Shown here: positions 47,750 through 64,000 of the stretch, one piece after another
How positions within the stretch are numbered: position 1 is the stretch's first letter
Layout of the letters: each line of letters starts with the position of its first letter
Origin: Gadus chalcogrammus
Lineage: Eukaryota; Chordata; Actinopteri; Gadiformes; Gadidae
DNA length: 64,000 nucleotides
Assembly (NCBI RefSeq): GCF_026213295.1
Contig: NC_079412.1
Span: forward strand, 20,404,827-20,468,826
Direction of reading: 5' to 3'
Notes under the pieces: model-generated
What the model was told of the DNA's origin: nothing
The model's database searches: none
The model's input: only the letters and a program-made list of their open reading frames with translations
Program-made: the position numbers and the translations under genes

Positions 47750-48790
47750 GAGCTGGGGGGGGGGGGGGGGGGGGAAGAGAGAGAGAGAGAGAGAGAGCGA
47801 GAGAGCGAGAGCGAGAGAGCGAGAGCGAGAGAGCGAGAGAGGTTGGGAGAGCGAAGGGAGGGAGTGGAGGGAGGGGGAGGGGAGAGGAGGGAGGGGGGAT
47901 GAGGGAGGGAGGGGGATGGGAGGACAGCGAGAGAGAGAGACTGGTTGACAGAGAGCAGGGAGGGAGGGCGAGGGTGAGAAGGGGGAGGAGAGCAAGAGAG
48001 AGACGGGTTGAGAGTGAGACTGGTTGAGGGAGGGAAGGGGAGAGGGAGGGGAGGGAGAGAGACTGGTTGAGAGAGAAACTGGTTGAGGGAGGGAGGGGGA
48101 GAGTGAGGAGAGCGAGAGAGACAGAGAGAGACGGGTTTAAAGCAGGGAGGGAGGGAGGGAGGGAGGGGGTGTGAGAGGAAGGGAGGGTGAGAGTGGAGGG
48201 GGGAGGGGGGGTTGAAAGGAAAGCAGAGGACGAGAGGAGTGAGAGAAGGCGAGGGAAAGGGAGGGGGTGGAGAGTAGGGGGGGGGGAGGGGAGGGAGAGA
48301 CAGATGCATGGAGGAGAAGAGAGGGCGGGTGAGAGAGGGAGAGAGAGCAGAGGGGGAAGGGAGGCAATCAGAGGGAGGGGGAGAGGAGGGAAAGGGTGAG
48401 GGGGTGGGGTGAGGAGGAAAGGAGACGAAGGGGGAGGGGGAGGGTGTGAGTGAGCAGGCAGGAGAGGGAGAGAGGGAGGGAGGGAGGGGGAGATAGAGAG
48501 GAAGGGAGAGCGCGAGAGCAAGCATGAGGGGAAGGGAGGGAGGGAGAGAGAGCAAGCATGAGGGGAAGGGAGGGAGGGAGGGAGGGATTGAGAGTGAGCA
48601 TGAGGGGAAGGGGGGAGGGAGAGAGCGAGAGCAAGCATGAGTGGAAGGGAGGGAGGGAGAGCGAGAGCAAGCATGAGGGGGAGGGAGGGAAGGAGAGTGC
48701 GAGAGCAAGGGAGGGAGGGAGTGTGAGGGAGGGAGGGAGCTAGGGAAGGAGAGTGTGAGTAGGAATAAAGGGAGGGAGAGTAGGAAGGAA
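47750..48790. repeat. 1-kb polypurine GGGA/GAGA tract
   Basis: It begins with a G homopolymer (about 47756-47773) and continues as GAGAGCGAGAG and GGGAGGGAGGG units, nearly all purine on the plus strand. It lies in an adnp 5' intron. Confidence 0.93.
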
Positions 48791-50394
48791 TAGGCCTGAG
48801 AGAAGCTTGTTCTTTTACCTTTACAGCGACCAGGCCACAGTTTGTACGCGCCTTACCTCCACGAGAACACGACTACCTGAGCACTGCACCCTGGCATGTT
48901 GACAACCCACTGTTTTGGGGTGAAGACCAGGGCTGCTGGTATCAATATAGCCCGTTTATGTCCCCATTGTATACACAGCTTCTCGGACGGGCTACCTCTG
49001 TTCAGCCTGGGGCGTTCCAATTAATCCTCAATACACAGCGGGGTTAGGCTAGGTGTGTCAATTGACGACACACCTGTCACGGTTTAACACAACAGGGGTG
49101 CGTCTTGTGTGTGTTTGTGTGTGTTGGGTGTGTGTTGGGGGGGAGAGGTCCAGTACTGGACCTAAACCGCTGACATCACGGTTCACCCCAAATGTATTTG
49201 CATACAGCATCAGGTGTGAGCTGCCTGATCACTACACTGTCACCTGTGCACGCGCATGGAGTTTAAATACACACTGGACCGGATCGTGACCGCGCGTCGT
49301 TTGTTTATTTAAGGGGAACACACGCAGACCGACAAGTCCGTCTCACCCGGGCCGGGGTCGTCCGGGAAAATGAATGAAAGACCTGTACTACAACTGTTTT
49401 ATACTCACGTATACACGCACAACTACATTGGAAAACAATCCATGACAGCCCCAATAGTCAGCCTTTCGATATAACACGTTATAAAGACTACAGGTCAAGT
49501 GGTCCGTGGTCAGCCCATAAGGCCGACGGGAAAACCAGACCACGGTCAGCCTGGTTCTGGAAGTGAGCCAATACCAATCTGTCAATACGCGGATCGATAG
49601 GTGTGATCAGGAGCCACTGCTTCTGACAAAGAGGAGCAGAGGTAGCGCGCTAAGTTAGCTTGCTAAGCTAACTCCTACCACCAGAGACGTGGGGGACAGG
49701 CTGCTATTGTGTGTTTATCCCGTGATGGTGTCGTTAAAGCGGACAGCAGAGGTCCGGGTGGCGTTGTGGCCCGCCCGGGGGTTAGACCCCGACCACACCG
49801 GGACCCGGCACAACTTATCCGGACTAACAAGTCCCTTAACTTGGACTAGGTGGAGCTAACTGAACTAGCGACCCGGACCGGTAGGGAACACTAGCCCCGT
49901 GGCTAACACTACCACTCAAGACAGCTGTAAACATGAATAATATCGATATTAATAATCCTACAGAACTATAAGGATACTCCACCTGCTTGGAGGTCCAACT
50001 CGACTCAGGTCCGGCTGTTGTTCAGTCCTTCCTCCAGAACAGCGGAGAGGGTAAATAATCAACCCGGACTTTCGTGTCCTATCCCCGGCTACGTGAAGAC
50101 GGAGCCACCGCCGACCTGAGCTCCTCTCCTCCGCCGCCTTTCCTATCTCCTCTCTCGGGTTATTCTCCTTCTTCTGGACGCTCAAACCATGCCCAGGTCG
50201 TCCAGTATCCGCTGTCCCTTGTCGGCTGGTTGTGGGCAGGGGTTTCTTCCAGTGATTAGAAAACAACTAAACTCGCTCCGCGGTGGACGTGTGGAGCGGG
50301 GCTGTGGTAGTGTGAGCGCTGCTGGCTGATCCGTCCCCCATTCTCTCCCTCCTCCCGACAGACAATACAGAAGCGACCAGCCTGGAAACCACCA

Positions 50395-50445
50395 GCTCCA
50401 AGCTCCAAAATGGCGCAAATAAAGTGCGGAAGTGACGTATTTTAA
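50395..50445 (-). promoter_or_regulatory. Putative adnp promoter: YY1-like, ETS and CRE-like motifs
   Basis: The plus strand contains CCAAAATGGCGC (YY1-like) followed about 16 bp later by CGGAAGTGACGTA, an ETS site fused to a CRE-like site, a common combination at housekeeping start sites. The surrounding 49.6-50.4 kb is the most GC-rich non-coding stretch upstream of adnp and downstream of dpm1. Assignment to adnp rests on position. Confidence 0.45.
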
Positions 50446-50924
50446 TTAACATAACAATCTAATTCGTCAGATACTCGTGATTGTTTCCCGTCGTGAAACT
50501 TAATTGGGAATTTTCCTAAATTCAACATTGAAGTTATTCTCCGAATTTACGAATTATTTCGTCCAAAGAAAATCCGTGGTGCCGTATACCGTGCTGGATC
50601 CAAGCGGGTAAACAAGCCTATGTTGTAGTACCAACGGTTTTCCAATGGTTGGCGTCCTTTTCTTGTGACTGAGCGCATGCGCCGCATAACGACATCTGGC
50701 GCCCTCCCATCGGATGGATACACTGCCTCCGCACTCACGCGGGGCCTCAGCACTTCACACGTCGGAGGGGTATCTGGGCTGAGCGGCCTGTAGGTGGCGC
50801 TGCAGTGGTCCTGTGTGACGTGCTGATAAGCCGACCGGGACTACCTTCTGAACTGCTGCTTGGGGCATGGGAGGCCGTAAGAACACGAGTTTACACTGCC
50901 GTTGCAGGTTTATTTGTGTTTGTG

Positions 50925-50937
50925 TGTGTGTTTAGTG

Positions 50938-50973
<36 letters not shown>

Positions 50974-50975
50974 CG

Positions 50976-51048
<73 letters not shown>
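50925..51048. repeat. (TG)n-(CA)n inverted microsatellite pair
   Basis: About 15 TG units, an 8-nt spacer (TAACGCTC), then about 30 CA units. The two arms are mutually complementary and could form a cruciform. Confidence 0.9.
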
Positions 51049-51051
<3 letters not shown>

Positions 51052-51059
51052 AATAGTGT

Positions 51060-52176
51060 GTGAGGGCACTAGTTAAATTAGTTCTTAGGGGTGTTTGTGT
51101 GAGAAGAGGGTGGAGTGTGTGTGTTTTTGTGTGTGTGTTTGTGTGAACAGATGCTAAAAGTGACCTAAGTCTAAAGAATTACCTCTTTTTATTTGAGAAG
51201 CTCCAGCTGTTCATCCACTAACTAGGACAGCTCACAGAGAGCAATTAGAAATTAGCATTTTATCATTTAGCAGACACTTATCTAAGTGGATTAAGTCCTC
51301 TAGGAGCAGGTAGGGGTCAGGGGTCATCTTAAGTTTAGCCCTACTACTGGGGGGGGGGGGGGGAGTCAAAGCTTTGGGTTTGGAGTGGGACACTCACCAT
51401 CAGACTATCCGGCTCCCCAGCGAGAATTCCTACTCCTGGATTATCAACTATAGTATTAATATCCTGTGCCGACATTAGCTAAGAGTCAAGGCCACCTCTA
51501 TAGGCTGATTGACCCACTCAACCTCCACCCCCCCCCTCATAGTTATCACACGCCCCTCAACCTGAACTGGTGAACAGGAGGACGGCAATACAGAGACCCC
51601 ATCCGCTAGGAAACAACACAGCCCATAAACCAAAAGCAAGAGAGGCGTAAGAAACTTGAGTTTATTAACGTCTCTGTACACACAGCGTCGGTGACAGCGG
51701 GACCCTGACTGGCTCCGGAGCTGGGGTCAGACCCGCAACCTCTCCGAGCCCAGCTCAGATTGTCTGCTGCGTTTGGAGAAAAACAATACATAGAATCGTA
51801 TTCTAATTTAAATGTACAATCCAGTACATTCACAGGCGGTCCCTGTAACCCTTACATGTCACACGCACACGGTTTATTAACGTCTGTACACACAGCGGTC
51901 CCTGTAACCCCTTACATGTCTCAAACACACACACACACACACAGTCCCCGTTACCACGGTGACCACTGCGGCAGGACAGTGCTCGGGTCTCACTATCGGG
52001 CAGGAAACTAAGAACCGTCTCGACCGCTGCCCCCCAACCAGCACCAACACAGGGGTTCCCCATCCTGGCGCGCTTCTTGTATGGGTTACGCTATACACAT
52101 GAATGTGTTTCCCACATTTCTACGAACACAGATCTATAGAGCCGCAGAGGACAGAGTGTGGACAGCGGGGGGGCGG
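51060..52176 (-). other. dpm1 3' UTR region with duplicated candidate poly(A) signals
   Basis: Minus-strand AATAAA hexamers occur at 51873-51878 and 51661-51666. Both are embedded in copies of the same short segment (plus strand TTATTAACGTCT, then GTACACACAGCG), so the signal itself seems to have been duplicated. A G homopolymer lies at about 51349-51363. A degraded copy of the dispersed GCAGACGCTTTTATCC-type repeat lies at about 51255-51300. Confidence 0.45.

Positions 52177-64000
<11,824 letters not shown>

Noticed and set aside
47643..48708. Minus-strand frames of over 300 codons rich in Ser/Leu/Pro
   Set aside because: Translation of a polypyrimidine/polypurine tract open in all three minus frames; no homology.

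Overview
This window looks like teleost fish genomic DNA. It carries vertebrate genes with many small exons and GT-AG introns, an L2/Maui-type LINE, several hAT-type miniature elements with 8-bp target duplications, tRNA-derived SINEs, and an extreme load of micro- and minisatellites, above all (CA)n. Such tandem-repeat density is reported for cod-like fishes (Gadiformes), but that placement is inference only.

Four protein genes are visible, all on the minus strand. From right to left: (1) a FACIT collagen of the XII/XIV/XX group, probably col20a1, whose 5' part lies beyond base 64000 and which stops at 56675; (2) dpm1, complete, 9 coding exons, 55134 to 52177, 249 aa; (3) adnp, first coding exon at 43872 and large zinc-finger exon at 41298-39001, cut by a 100-N assembly gap that removes the homeodomain-containing C-terminal part; (4) arfgef2 (BIG2), complete, 38 coding exons from 36958 to 964, whose lengths add up to an intact frame of 1912 codons plus stop. 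ARFGEF2, ADNP, DPM1 and COL20A1 all lie on human 20q, which supports the assignments. The genes share no pathway: an ARF exchange factor of the trans-Golgi, a chromatin-associated zinc-finger homeodomain protein, the ER dolichol-phosphate-mannose synthase catalytic subunit, and an extracellular-matrix collagen. They are neighbours through conserved synteny, not an operon.

Introns and intergenic DNA hold nearly all the accessory signal. The LINE (about 24424-29090) sits in the arfgef2 intron between coding exons 8 and 9. hAT-like miniature elements lie at 4526-4949, 7666-7985, 18946-19346 (nested inside an older repeat) and 22357-22858.

The most unusual observation concerns three arfgef2 introns. 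Each begins with a minisatellite whose repeat unit copies the end of the preceding exon together with its 5' splice site: exon 14, 80-bp unit; exon 18, 61-67-bp unit; exon 21, about 113-bp unit. Each intron therefore presents a ladder of duplicate splice donors. I know of no named class for this and treat it as the main candidate for something undescribed.

Exon boundaries were read by eye from splice dinucleotides, reading phase and remembered family sequences. No alignment or database search was run.
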